Below, piece by piece: positions 7,851 to 16,877 of a stretch of 64,000 bases of DNA. Source of the stretch: Alphaproteobacteria bacterium. GTDB taxonomy: Bacteria; Pseudomonadota; Alphaproteobacteria; Micropepsales; Micropepsaceae. The position numbers and the translations under genes were made by a program. The stretch lies in assembly GCA_025350465.1 (NCBI GenBank), contig JANXXU010000011.1:26888-90887 (forward strand), read 5' to 3'. The notes below the pieces were generated by a model. It saw only the letters and a list, made by a program, of their open reading frames with translations, made no database searches and was not told where the DNA came from. Position 1 is the stretch's first letter, and each line of letters opens with the position of its first letter.

Positions 7851-10800
7851 CTAAGCGTCGAGCAAATCGCGGATCTGGCTCGCCGCCAAGGTCAACCGCG
7901 CCACGGTGAAGGCGCCTGAGCGCTCAAGATCGCCGATCAAGTGACCGACACGGTCGACCTGATCGCGATGTGCATTGGCCCAGGCTTCGACGGCGGCGTT
8001 GCCGGCCGCGCGATCGTCGCCTTGCGTTCCGTTCGAGAGCGCGCGTGCCGCCAGCGCGCGCTGATGGACGAAGAGATCGTCGATCAACCGGCGCACGGCG
8101 AGGCGATCCCAGTGCTCGGGTAAATTCATTCGCTCGGCCGCAAGGCGCAGGCGGTCGACGCAAATCGTGCGCGCCGCGGCGAAATAGGCGCCCGCGACCA
8201 TATCCAGCGGTTTCTGTGTCTCGAGCGCCAGGCGCACGATATCGGGCGTCGCGCCCATCGCCGGAAGGGCCGCCACGTCGTCGGCGAGGTCGTCGGGTAC
8301 GCCCGCCGCGCGTAGCTCCGCGATGTGATCCTCGATCGATTGCGACTCGGCTTTGGACACGAGCGTCGAGAATGTTCCGCGCAGGTTCTCGACCCCCTTT
8401 GCGAAGGTGGCGATCGTGTCGCCGATTTCGGCTGACGGCGCGACGTGCCGCACGAACCACAGGGTTTGTCGCGTCAGGTGTCCGATCACCTTGGCATGCA
8501 TCGCGAGTTGCACGTTTGCCGCGACCTGGTTGTCGAGCGCGTTGATGCGTGCTGTGACCTTGTCGACCGCAAAGGCGCCGACCGCGATAGTATACGCCCG
8601 CATCAGAGCCGGTGCTTCGACGCCGCTCGCTTCCTTCAACCGGTGCATGAACAGCGGTCCGCCGCGGTTGACCAGGTCGTTGTCGAGCATCGTCCCGATG
8701 ATTTCGCGCCGTAGGCGGTGCTGCGCCAAGCCGCGCGGACAACGCTCGGCCGCTTCCTTTGGAAAATAGGCTTTGAGCGTCGTCGTGTAATAAGGGTCGT
8801 CAGGCAGCGACGAGGCGTTGATCTCATCGAAGAGCTGGAGCTTGGCGTAGGCGAGGAGCACCGCAAGTTCCGGTCGCGTCAAACCTTCGTTCCGGTTGCC
8901 GCGTTCGCGCATCGTGTCGTTCGACGGCAATCCCTCGACTGCGCGATTCAAGCGACCTTCGCGCTCGAGCGCAGACATAAAGCGCGCGTGGCCGTCGCGA
9001 TCTCCGATCGAACCGCTTTGCGCAACGCTCAAGGCGCCCGTTTGATTGTAATTATCGGCGAGTACCAGCGCGCCAACCTCGTCCGTCAGTTTGGCCAAGA
9101 ACGCATCGCGCTCGCCGCCTTTGAACTCGCCGGCGCCGATGGCTGTATTCATCAAAATCTTGAGATTGACCTCATGATCCGAGGTGTCGACGCCCGCCGA
9201 GTTGTCGATGGCGTCCGTGTTGATGCGCCCGCCCGCTTGCGCGTATTCGATGCGCGCAGCTTGTGTCATGCCCAAATTGGCGCCTTCGCCGACGACCTTG
9301 GCGCGAATTTCGCGCCCGTCGATCCGTACGGCGTCGTTCGCCTTGTCGCCGGCGTCGATATTCGACTGCGTCGACGATTTGACGAACGTGCCGATGCCGC
9401 CGAACCAGAGGAGGTCGACCTGCGTCTTTAACAGGGCGCGCATCAACTCGGCCGGCTCGGCATCCTTGCCGGCGAGACCCGTTAGCTTTTGCACTTCCGG
9501 CGACAGCGGAATGCGCTTCATGGCGCGCGAATAGACGCCGCCGCCTTTGGAAATTTTCGACTGGTCGTAATCCGCCCACGACGAGCGGGGCAACGCGAAG
9601 ATGCGTTCGCGCTCGGCAAAGCTCGCCGCCACATCGGGATCGGGGTCGAGGAAAATGTCGCGATGGTCGAAGGCAGCGACGAGTTTAGTGACGCGCGACA
9701 GCAGCATACCGTTGCCGAACACGTCGCCGGACATGTCGCCGACGCCGACGACCGTGAACTGCGTCGACTGAATGTCGGTTCCCATCTCGCGGAAGTGACG
9801 TTTGACGGCCTCCCACGCGCCTTTGGCGGTGATGCCCATTTTCTTGTGATCGTAACCGACCGAGCCGCCGCTCGCGAACGCGTCGCCCAGCCAAAACCCG
9901 TATTCGGCCGAGATGCCGTTCGCGATATCGGAGAACGTCGCTGTGCCCTTGTCGGCCGCGACCACGAGATAGGGGTCGTCCTCGTCTTGGCGCACGACGT
10001 TCTTGGGCGGAACGATCTTGCCGTCAGCCGCGATATTGTCGGTCAAGTCGAGGAGCGAAGCGATAAATGTCTTGTACGCGGCCACGCCGCCCGCAAGCCA
10101 AGCTTCGCGGTTGGACGGCGCCGGCAGTTTTTTTGGATAGAAGCCGCCCTTCGATCCGACAGGCACGATGACCGCGTTCTTCACCTGCTGCGCTTTAACG
10201 AGACCCAGGACCTCTGTGCGGAAATCTTCGCGCCGGTCCGACCAGCGAATGCCGCCGCGCGCCACTTTGCCGAAGCGCAAATGCACGCCTTCGACTTCCG
10301 GCGAATAAACGAAGATCTCGACCATCGGGCGTGGCAGCGGCAGGTCTTCGATCTTCCGGCTGTCGACCTTGAAGGCGAGAGCGGGCCTGAACGAGCCATC
10401 GGCTGCCTTCTGCCAATAGTTTGTGCGCAGCATTGATTGAATGACGTTGCGCAAGCGCCGGATGATGCGGTCGTCGTCGAGGCTCGGCACCTTGGCGAGC
10501 GCGTCATCGATCTCGGCTGTTGTTTGCTTCTCGGCGTCCTCGCGATTTTGCATCGCGGGGTCGAAGCGCGCCTTGAACAGGCGCACCAGTGCCGAAGCGA
10601 TGCGCGGATTGCGCGTCAACGCCTCTTCCACCAGCGCTTGGCTGAAAGGGAACGCGGCTTGACGCAGGAACTTGGCGACGGCACGCAGCACGCTGACGTC
10701 GCGCCAAGGCACTTCGGCGTAGAGGGTCAGCCGATTGAAGCCGTCGCTTTCGGCGTGCGAGCGCCAGACCGCGAGGAACGCCTCTTCAAACAAGCGAATC

Positions 10801-12632
10801 GCGTTTTCGCGTTCGGGATTCAAATTGCCGTGCAGCTTGAGATCGTGAATCGTGAGCGTTTGCGCTCCGACCTTCACCGGATAATTGATCTCCTCGATCA
10901 CGCGAACGCCGAAATGCTCGAGCACGGGCAGAAGGTCGGACAATTCGATCACGCCGCCGGCATGATAAATCTTGAAGGTGACGATACCGTCGGTGACGTC
11001 CGCGCCGCTCGAGGAGCGCAAGGCCAGAGCTCCGGCGCCCGCTTTTTGCACCTCTTCAAGCTTGGCGATGTCTGAGATCGCTTCGACCGGTCCGAAGGCT
11101 TCGCGATAACCTTCGGAAAACGCATTCGCATAGCGCGAGAAGACTTTGCCCGCGCGCTCCGGAGCAAGGGTCGCGTGCAGCGCTTCGGAGAAATCGTCGC
11201 TCCACAGGCGCACGGCCTTCTCGAGCCTCGCCTGCAGCGCCTCTTCGTCGAAGGCGCGGCGTCCGCCTTCCAAATCGATCATGTAGTGGATGCGGGTGAG
11301 CTGGCCTTCCTCGGTGTGCGGATAGGCTGCCGCGATACGACCGCCGAGTGCTTCGACCAGGATGCCGCCAAGGGTGCGCATAAGCCCGCCGCGGAATTTG
11401 TCGGCCGGCAGATAGACGAGCGCGGAGGCGAAGCGGTTGAACGTATCGAAGCGCAGGAACGCTTTCGTGCGCGGCCGGTCGGTGAGATAGGCGATGCCGG
11501 GCGCGATGCGCAACAGATCTTCGTCGGAAATTTGGAAAAGCTCGTCGCGCGGAAAGGTCTCGAGTACTTGAGCGAGCGCCTTAGCGCTGTGGCCGGATTT
11601 CGGCATCGCGGCATGGGCGGTGGCGTTGGCGACTTTGCGCCGTAGAAATGGAATGTCGCGCGGACTCTCATTATAGGCCGCGGACGTGAACAAGCCCACG
11701 AACCGCCGCTCACCGACGAGCTCGCCTGTGCTATTGAAGCGTTTGATGCCGATGTAATCTTCCTGCACGCGCCGGTGAACGGTCGAACGTTCGATCGATT
11801 TGGTGATGATGAGCGGCGAGGGCTGCATCAGGAAGCCGCGCACCTCCGGCGTCAGCACGGCTCGATCGTGGCCCCGTCGTACGATGCGCCGCTCGCCGCC
11901 CCGCAGGATGCCGAGGCCGGTGTCGGAGAGCGGGCGCAATTGATCGCTGCCGTTGGCTTTCTCGAAGACGTAATCGCGCGCGCCCAAGAACGTGAAGTGG
12001 TTTTCTTTGATCCATTTCAGGAACGCGAGCGACTCCTCGATCTCCTCGCGCGGCGCCGGCGGTGGGTTTTGCCACAACTCCGCGATCGATTGATCGAGAC
12101 GCACCTGCATCAACTTCCAGTCGGCGACGGCCGCGTCGACATCCGCAAGCACGTGCGCGATGCCGGCCTGGATGTCGGCGAGTTGATCGCTCGATTCCGC
12201 ACGCGAGAACGCGATGCAGATCATGCTTTCCGGCACGCCGTCGTTGTCGTTGGTATCGAAGACGAAGCCGCGAAAGCCGCCGCTCGCGTCGCGCTTGACG
12301 CGCATGATGGGATGGAAGATGGCTTTTACCGCCAAGCCGCGGTCGGCGAGCTCCGAAAGCACCGAGTCGACGAGGAAGGGCTTGTCGTCGTTGATCGTCG
12401 CAAGAAAACTTGCCGCGGCCGTGAACCCGTCTTTCTCCGGCGTCGGGTCGAAAACGCGAATGAACGGCGCGCCGATACGGCGCTCCTGCATCGCGCGCCA
12501 GAACAATCGCGCAAGTCCGGCGAGGCCGTCTTGAGAGAATGTCTTCAGATCGTCCGACGCCGCGCCGGAATAGAAGCGTAGCGCGAATTGCGAAAAACCT
12601 TGCGGATCGGATTCAAGCGGGGCAGCGACCAT
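7851..12632 (-). CDS. gdh: NAD-specific glutamate dehydrogenase, large 180-kDa type
   Basis: At 1593 aa this matches the large bacterial NAD-GDH family (GDH_2000/PF05088), which deaminates glutamate to 2-oxoglutarate plus ammonia in the cytoplasm (EC 1.4.1.2). The N-terminal third is the ACT-like regulatory region. The catalytic core holds GGIRWSDRREDFRTEVLGL near residue 795 and the substrate-loop sequence VPVGSKGGFYPKK near 825. Further on are the family block GDMSGDVFGNGM and a nucleotide-binding domain with EGANLGMTQAARIEYA. The long helical C-terminus is complete. It is a single uninterrupted gene with no obvious operon partner. Confidence 0.96.
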   Translation of the reverse strand: MVAAPLESDPQGFSQFALRFYSGAASDDLKTFSQDGLAGLARLFWRAMQERRIGAPFIRVFDPTPEKDGFTAAASFLATINDDKPFLVDSVLSELADRGLAVKAIFHPIMRVKRDASGGFRGFVFDTNDNDGVPESMICIAFSRAESSDQLADIQAGIAHVLADVDAAVADWKLMQVRLDQSIAELWQNPPPAPREEIEESLAFLKWIKENHFTFLGARDYVFEKANGSDQLRPLSDTGLGILRGGERRIVRRGHDRAVLTPEVRGFLMQPSPLIITKSIERSTVHRRVQEDYIGIKRFNSTGELVGERRFVGLFTSAAYNESPRDIPFLRRKVANATAHAAMPKSGHSAKALAQVLETFPRDELFQISDEDLLRIAPGIAYLTDRPRTKAFLRFDTFNRFASALVYLPADKFRGGLMRTLGGILVEALGGRIAAAYPHTEEGQLTRIHYMIDLEGGRRAFDEEALQARLEKAVRLWSDDFSEALHATLAPERAGKVFSRYANAFSEGYREAFGPVEAISDIAKLEEVQKAGAGALALRSSSGADVTDGIVTFKIYHAGGVIELSDLLPVLEHFGVRVIEEINYPVKVGAQTLTIHDLKLHGNLNPERENAIRLFEEAFLAVWRSHAESDGFNRLTLYAEVPWRDVSVLRAVAKFLRQAAFPFSQALVEEALTRNPRIASALVRLFKARFDPAMQNREDAEKQTTAEIDDALAKVPSLDDDRIIRRLRNVIQSMLRTNYWQKAADGSFRPALAFKVDSRKIEDLPLPRPMVEIFVYSPEVEGVHLRFGKVARGGIRWSDRREDFRTEVLGLVKAQQVKNAVIVPVGSKGGFYPKKLPAPSNREAWLAGGVAAYKTFIASLLDLTDNIAADGKIVPPKNVVRQDEDDPYLVVAADKGTATFSDIANGISAEYGFWLGDAFASGGSVGYDHKKMGITAKGAWEAVKRHFREMGTDIQSTQFTVVGVGDMSGDVFGNGMLLSRVTKLVAAFDHRDIFLDPDPDVAASFAERERIFALPRSSWADYDQSKISKGGGVYSRAMKRIPLSPEVQKLTGLAGKDAEPAELMRALLKTQVDLLWFGGIGTFVKSSTQSNIDAGDKANDAVRIDGREIRAKVVGEGANLGMTQAARIEYAQAGGRINTDAIDNSAGVDTSDHEVNLKILMNTAIGAGEFKGGERDAFLAKLTDEVGALVLADNYNQTGALSVAQSGSIGDRDGHARFMSALEREGRLNRAVEGLPSNDTMRERGNRNEGLTRPELAVLLAYAKLQLFDEINASSLPDDPYYTTTLKAYFPKEAAERCPRGLAQHRLRREIIGTMLDNDLVNRGGPLFMHRLKEASGVEAPALMRAYTIAVGAFAVDKVTARINALDNQVAANVQLAMHAKVIGHLTRQTLWFVRHVAPSAEIGDTIATFAKGVENLRGTFSTLVSKAESQSIEDHIAELRAAGVPDDLADDVAALPAMGATPDIVRLALETQKPLDMVAGAYFAAARTICVDRLRLAAERMNLPEHWDRLAVRRLIDDLFVHQRALAARALSNGTQGDDRAAGNAAVEAWANAHRDQVDRVGHLIGDLERSGAFTVARLTLAASQIRDLLDA

Positions 12633-12819
12633 GATATCTCGTCTGACGGGAGCGGTGGGGCAGGCGGCGCGAGACCGCTTCGAAGCGCGGGCCGCATACT
12701 ATGCGCAAATTGAGTTTCACGTCCGCTTAATGCCGATCGTTTCCGCGGAAGACTCTTGCGCGGGAACCTGTCCCATGCGAACGAAATAAACTTCGCACCT
12801 GCAAAAGCCAGAGCACTTG

Positions 12820-13398
12820 ATGGCCCCCGACGCGATCGTCTTCGACACGGAATTCACAGCTTGGCAAGGTTCGATGGAGCGCCATTGGTCTGGTCCGGGT
12901 GAATTCCGCGAAATCGTTCAGATTGGCGGCGTTTCGATCGACGGTGCGACCTTGGCGGAAACCGGCACGTTCTCGGTCTTGATCAAACCGGTATTGAATC
13001 CGGTCATGTCCGATTACCTCGTGACGTTGACGCGAATCACCAACGAGCGCCTTGCGGTCGAGGGGACGGACTTCGTTTCGGGTGTTCAGGCTTTCTTAAA
13101 GTTTGCCGCCGGCCGCCCGATGTTCTGCTACGGGCGCGACGACAAGGTCATCGCCGCCAACGCAAAGCTGTTGGGCGTCCGCGAAGCCTGGCCGCGCGTC
13201 ACCGCCTATGATCTGAAGGATTGGTTGCTGCGCGTCGGTATTCCGCTCACCGGCATTCATTCGGGCGCCCTGGCTGAACACGTCGGCGGGGTTTCGCAAG
13301 GTATCGGCCACGATGCGGTGACGGACTCGCGCTCCCTTGCCGAGGCGATCAGGTACTTGGTCGCGCGCGGTGCACCGAACCCGCTCGCCGGATCATGA
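12820..13398 (+). CDS. 3'-5' exonuclease, DEDDh-type
   Basis: A 192-aa RNase T/DnaQ-like exonuclease. Motif I is FDTEF (D9, E11) at the extreme N-terminus, and motif III is GIGHDAVTDSR, giving the paired His/Asp of the DEDDh class. Between them YGRDDKVIAAN holds the motif II aspartate. Proteins of this small stand-alone type trim RNA or DNA ends; the substrate is not deducible. The ATG at 12820 is used; a TTG lies one codon earlier. Its last 6 nt overlap the convergent DUF1287 gene. Confidence 0.82.
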   Translation: MAPDAIVFDTEFTAWQGSMERHWSGPGEFREIVQIGGVSIDGATLAETGTFSVLIKPVLNPVMSDYLVTLTRITNERLAVEGTDFVSGVQAFLKFAAGRPMFCYGRDDKVIAANAKLLGVREAWPRVTAYDLKDWLLRVGIPLTGIHSGALAEHVGGVSQGIGHDAVTDSRSLAEAIRYLVARGAPNPLAGS

Positions 13399-14106
13399 TT
13401 CGCGCCGCAGCCGCTTCGGGCCTTCGTAGCGATAGTGGCCGGTGATCTTGAATACGAACAGCATGTCCTCGATGTGCGGCCCCAAGCCGATGTTGTGCAG
13501 GACAAGGGGCCTTGCGCCGTCGCTCGTTCGCTCCTCGGTCACCAGGCCGATATGCGGCCTGCCGTCCGGCAGCGCCCAGGCGATGACATCGCCGGGCTTG
13601 TAGTCATTCGCCTCGTCGCTCACGGCGAGCGCCTGACCATGCCGCGCGAAAAACGTTGCGAGGTTCGGCACGCGGCGGTGATCGATGTTTGGGTCCGGAT
13701 GCGTCATATGCCAGCGCGTCGGATAGGCCGCGAACGCGCGCGCCATATCCTCGTGCACCAAACGCTGGAGATCGATGCCGAGCAATCGGTACGCGCGCAC
13801 GACTTCGTCCGAGCACACCCCTTGGCTCGCCGGTACGTCGCCCATCGGATAGGGGATGCGCAGGTAGGCCGCGTCGTAGGTGACGATATGGGTCGCTCGT
13901 TCTTCTGCGGCGGCGGCTAAGCGCAGGCCGAACGGCAGCCTTGCGTCGCTCCAATCCTTGTGCACGCGCTGCACGGCCGGCGCAGTGACGGTTTGCGCGA
14001 CGGTGGGTTTCGGGCGCGGCGATGGCGGTGCTGCCGCGTCGCAGGCACCGATCACTGCGACGCACAAGCCCAGGACAAACAGCAGCGAGACTCGATTGGC
14101 GTTCAT
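13393..14106 (-). CDS. DUF1287 domain lipoprotein (YijF-like, NlpC/P60-related)
   Basis: A 237-aa exported protein. The N-terminus has a hydrophobic core followed by a lipobox-like VIGAC, so it is probably a lipoprotein, then a Pro-rich linker. The DUF1287 domain follows with the conserved cysteine in GVCSDEVVRAYR, WHMTHPDPNIDHRRVPN, GDVIAW and a histidine in RPHIGLV. That Cys/His layout resembles NlpC/P60 peptidases acting on cell-wall peptides, but activity of the family is not established. Ends inside the stop region of the exonuclease gene (6-nt convergent overlap). Confidence 0.85.
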   Translation of the reverse strand: MNANRVSLLFVLGLCVAVIGACDAAAPPSPRPKPTVAQTVTAPAVQRVHKDWSDARLPFGLRLAAAAEERATHIVTYDAAYLRIPYPMGDVPASQGVCSDEVVRAYRLLGIDLQRLVHEDMARAFAAYPTRWHMTHPDPNIDHRRVPNLATFFARHGQALAVSDEANDYKPGDVIAWALPDGRPHIGLVTEERTSDGARPLVLHNIGLGPHIEDMLFVFKITGHYRYEGPKRLRRES

Positions 14107-14230
14107 GAGGGCGTGATGCTCGCTACAAATGCGGCCTCAATGCGGCGCCGCGCTGCGATCCATCGCATTCGATTTAAATTAGAGTGATCGCGCTCACATA
14201 TCGTTAGAAGCGCCGCCGCAGACTGGCGGC

Positions 14231-14542
14231 ATGTCGGGTATCTACGCCTCAGGCATTGCCGGATTACGCGCCGCTGACGTGCGCGCGAGCGTCCGCGCCC
14301 AGAACATTGTCAACTGGCAGTCGCAAGACTATCGACCGCTGACGGTGCAGCAGACGACGGGCGCGTCGGGCGAACCGGTCGTCAAAATCTCGAAAGCCCA
14401 ATTGAGCGGCGATTTTCCCTTTGTCGATCTCGCCAGCGAAATCGTCGATCTGCAAATGGCCAAACGCGCCTATCAAGCCTCGGCCAAAGTGATCCGCACG
14501 GCCGATGAAATGTCGAAGACGCTGCTCGACGCCTTCGCTTGA
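14231..14542 (+). CDS. Miniature flagellar basal-body rod-like protein
   Basis: A 103-aa protein made almost only of the two terminal helices of flagellar rod/hook proteins. The N-terminal half (MSGIYASGIAGLRAADVR, then AQNIVNWQSQDYRP) follows the FlgC/FlgG pattern with its NIxN segment. The C-terminal half (DLASEIVDLQMAKRAYQASA, then KVIRTADEM) matches the Flg_bbr_C helix. Only about 30 residues separate them, so it is shorter than FlgB or FlgC. No other flagellar gene is adjacent. It could be a rod-like paralogue working with flagellar genes elsewhere, or a relic. Confidence 0.7.
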   Translation: MSGIYASGIAGLRAADVRASVRAQNIVNWQSQDYRPLTVQQTTGASGEPVVKISKAQLSGDFPFVDLASEIVDLQMAKRAYQASAKVIRTADEMSKTLLDAFA

Positions 14543-14546
14543 ACCC

Positions 14547-16418
14547 TCATTTCTGCGCCAGCAGTTTTTCCATCTCGTCCATGATCCGGTTCATGCGCGC
14601 CTCGAGCGCGCGATGGACAAGCGGCGTCGCCATGTCGATGCCGGCCGTCTTGAAGAGATTGTAGGGATAGTCCGAGCCGCCGGCACTCAAGAGCGCGAGG
14701 AAGCGTTTCTGCGCCGCCTCGCCGTTGCGCGTTAGGTCGTCGGCGAGATAGGTCGCGCCGGCCAGCGACGTCGCATAGTTGAAGACGTAGAAGCCGCGAT
14801 AGAAATGCGGAATGAATGCCCATTCGATGCAGTATTTCGGATCGATCTTCATCACGCCCTTGGCATCGCCGTAGTAGCGCTTGAGCAGGTCGCAATAGAG
14901 TCCGGTCAGTTTCTCGCCGGTCAGCGGCTCGCCTTTTTCGGCAAGCCCATGTGCGTTGAGCAGGAATTCCGTGAAGAGCGCCTGACGGAAATACGTCGTG
15001 CGAATGCCGTCCAGAATTTCGTTGTCGAACGCGAGTTTTTCCTCCTTCGACTTCGCCCGCGCCAACACGTAATTCTGCACCAGCACTTCGTTCGAGATCG
15101 ACGCCGTCTCGGCGACGAAGGTCGCGTAGTTGGACAATTCGAACGGCTGATTGTGCTTGGTCAGCATGGTGTGAACGGCATGTCCCCATTCATGCGCGAA
15201 GGTGGAGAGCGAACTGTAATCGCCGTTGTGATTGAGCAGCAGATATGGATGCACGTCGTAGGCACCGCCGTTCATGTAGCCGCCCGAACGCTTGCCGTCG
15301 TGCGGATAGACGTTCATCCAGCGCGCCGCGAATCCTTGACGCAGAATGCCGAGATATTCCTCGCCGAGCGGCGCCAGGGCTTCGAGCGTGATGCGCTTTG
15401 AATCGTCCACATTGTAGGTATTGGCGACCGACGTCGTCGGCGCGTAGACATCGTAATAGGCCTGATCCTTCAGGCCGAGCATCCGGGCGCGCAGTTTCAA
15501 ATAACGCTGAAACGTCGGCAGCTCGCGGTTGACTTCCGCAATCAGAGTTCGCACGACGGGTTCGGGCATGTTGTCGCCGAAGAGCTCGGCATCCAGCGTC
15601 GATTTGAAGTGTCGCGCTTTGGCGTTGAACACTTGGCCCATGATTTCGGCCTGGAGATTGGCGCCGAACGTTCCCTCATAAGCTTTGTATGCGGCCCAGA
15701 AGGCATCGAAGACCTTCTTCCGGTCGTCGCGATTGCGCGATTGTCGGTAGAGTTCGTACGTCGAGTCGCTGAGCTTCACCGATTTGCCGTCGGCGAACGT
15801 CACGCTTGGAAACGGCAGCTCGCCGTTCGCGAAGATCGTGTAGACCGTCTGCGGCTGGGCGAGCGTATTGGCGACTTGCGCCATGACGCGTTCGCTCTCT
15901 TCGCCGAGCGCGTGCGGAGCGCTGCGTAAAACATCGCGCAAACCGAACGCGTGCGGCTTCAGACCGGGTTCGCTCGCAATGAAAGCCTCGATCTTCGACG
16001 CGCCGATCGATTGAATCTCAGGCTTGAGCCAGCTTGTCGCTTCGACAAAGCGCGCGTTCAAATTGTCGGCGGCCGTATTGCGCGCTTGGTTCGGGGCGAC
16101 GCGAACGTCTTCATCCGCTTTGAGCGAGGCATAGACCGCAAGCCGCGCGATGCGTTTGTTCAGCAACGAGATCGCATCGCACGCCTTGCGCAGCGACGCG
16201 GCGTCGCGCCCAAGCGTTCCTTTGAAGTGCACGAGCTTTTCGATGTCGCTCTGAACGGCCGCCTGCTCGCCCTCCCAAGCGGCCGCGTTGGGGTAGAGGT
16301 CGCCCAGATCCCACATGCCGTCCGCTTGCGCAGGCTGGGTCGGTGCGGCGTGCGCCAGCGCGAACGAAATCGCGCTCGCAAGGCAAAACGCGATCGAGCG
16401 TCGGATCAAAGCGGCCAT
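14547..16418 (-). CDS. pepF: Secreted oligoendopeptidase F-type M3 metallopeptidase
   Basis: A 623-aa zinc peptidase. The N-terminus is a signal peptide (basic start, hydrophobic core, cleavage near ALAHA), so it acts in the periplasm, whereas classical PepF is cytosolic. The M3 zinc site HEWGH is near residue 408, with the third ligand in the downstream ETASISNE helix. An oligoendopeptidase_N domain precedes the catalytic region and the length is complete. It degrades short peptides. It ends only 4 nt from the rod-like gene, which is transcribed toward it. Confidence 0.93.
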   Translation of the reverse strand: MAALIRRSIAFCLASAISFALAHAAPTQPAQADGMWDLGDLYPNAAAWEGEQAAVQSDIEKLVHFKGTLGRDAASLRKACDAISLLNKRIARLAVYASLKADEDVRVAPNQARNTAADNLNARFVEATSWLKPEIQSIGASKIEAFIASEPGLKPHAFGLRDVLRSAPHALGEESERVMAQVANTLAQPQTVYTIFANGELPFPSVTFADGKSVKLSDSTYELYRQSRNRDDRKKVFDAFWAAYKAYEGTFGANLQAEIMGQVFNAKARHFKSTLDAELFGDNMPEPVVRTLIAEVNRELPTFQRYLKLRARMLGLKDQAYYDVYAPTTSVANTYNVDDSKRITLEALAPLGEEYLGILRQGFAARWMNVYPHDGKRSGGYMNGGAYDVHPYLLLNHNGDYSSLSTFAHEWGHAVHTMLTKHNQPFELSNYATFVAETASISNEVLVQNYVLARAKSKEEKLAFDNEILDGIRTTYFRQALFTEFLLNAHGLAEKGEPLTGEKLTGLYCDLLKRYYGDAKGVMKIDPKYCIEWAFIPHFYRGFYVFNYATSLAGATYLADDLTRNGEAAQKRFLALLSAGGSDYPYNLFKTAGIDMATPLVHRALEARMNRIMDEMEKLLAQK

Positions 16419-16877
16419 GAGGTCCCCGCAGAAATGCCCATTGACGTTACCGCCGACTGAGCCGCGAGCGCGAAGGTTTGATTGTCAATTAAGCGTCATC
16501 GCCACGCTAGAGCCAGACAAACGCGGACATACGTCTCAGTCCCCCGATCCCGGGGCAACGCGTTGTCTTTCTGCGACTTGTTAGATTGACATGACACGAT
16601 TGGCGGCTGGTCGGCGCAACTTGGTTTGCCCAGAAAATATCCGTCATTATTGGGTGATTGCTGCGCCGCACAAACGGGCAGCGGCTGCTCAAAAGCGTGG
16701 CGTTTGTGCAATACTGCGCCGCTCTCTGTGACGGAATTGCCAATCTTCGTTGACTTGAGTGTGTGGAACGTGTGCTCTGATTTCGAGGGATGCTAGGGGC
16801 AGAGGCATGTGGGCGACACATGCGTTCTCCGTTTCGAAGCAAAGAAAATTGAAGACCGGGTAGGAGGAAATTGCGTC
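16419..16877. other. Divergent intergenic region upstream of the DUF1302 gene
   Basis: About 460 nt without a supportable gene, between two outward-reading genes. It must hold promoters for both. A TTGACA occurs at 16586-16591, but no convincing -10 follows at the right distance. A strong SD (AGGAGG at 16863-16868) sets the DUF1302 start. Confidence 0.5.

Noticed and set aside
16586..16591. TTGACA as a -35 box upstream of the DUF1302 gene
   Set aside because: No -10-like hexamer lies 16-18 nt further on, and the distance to the gene is about 290 nt.
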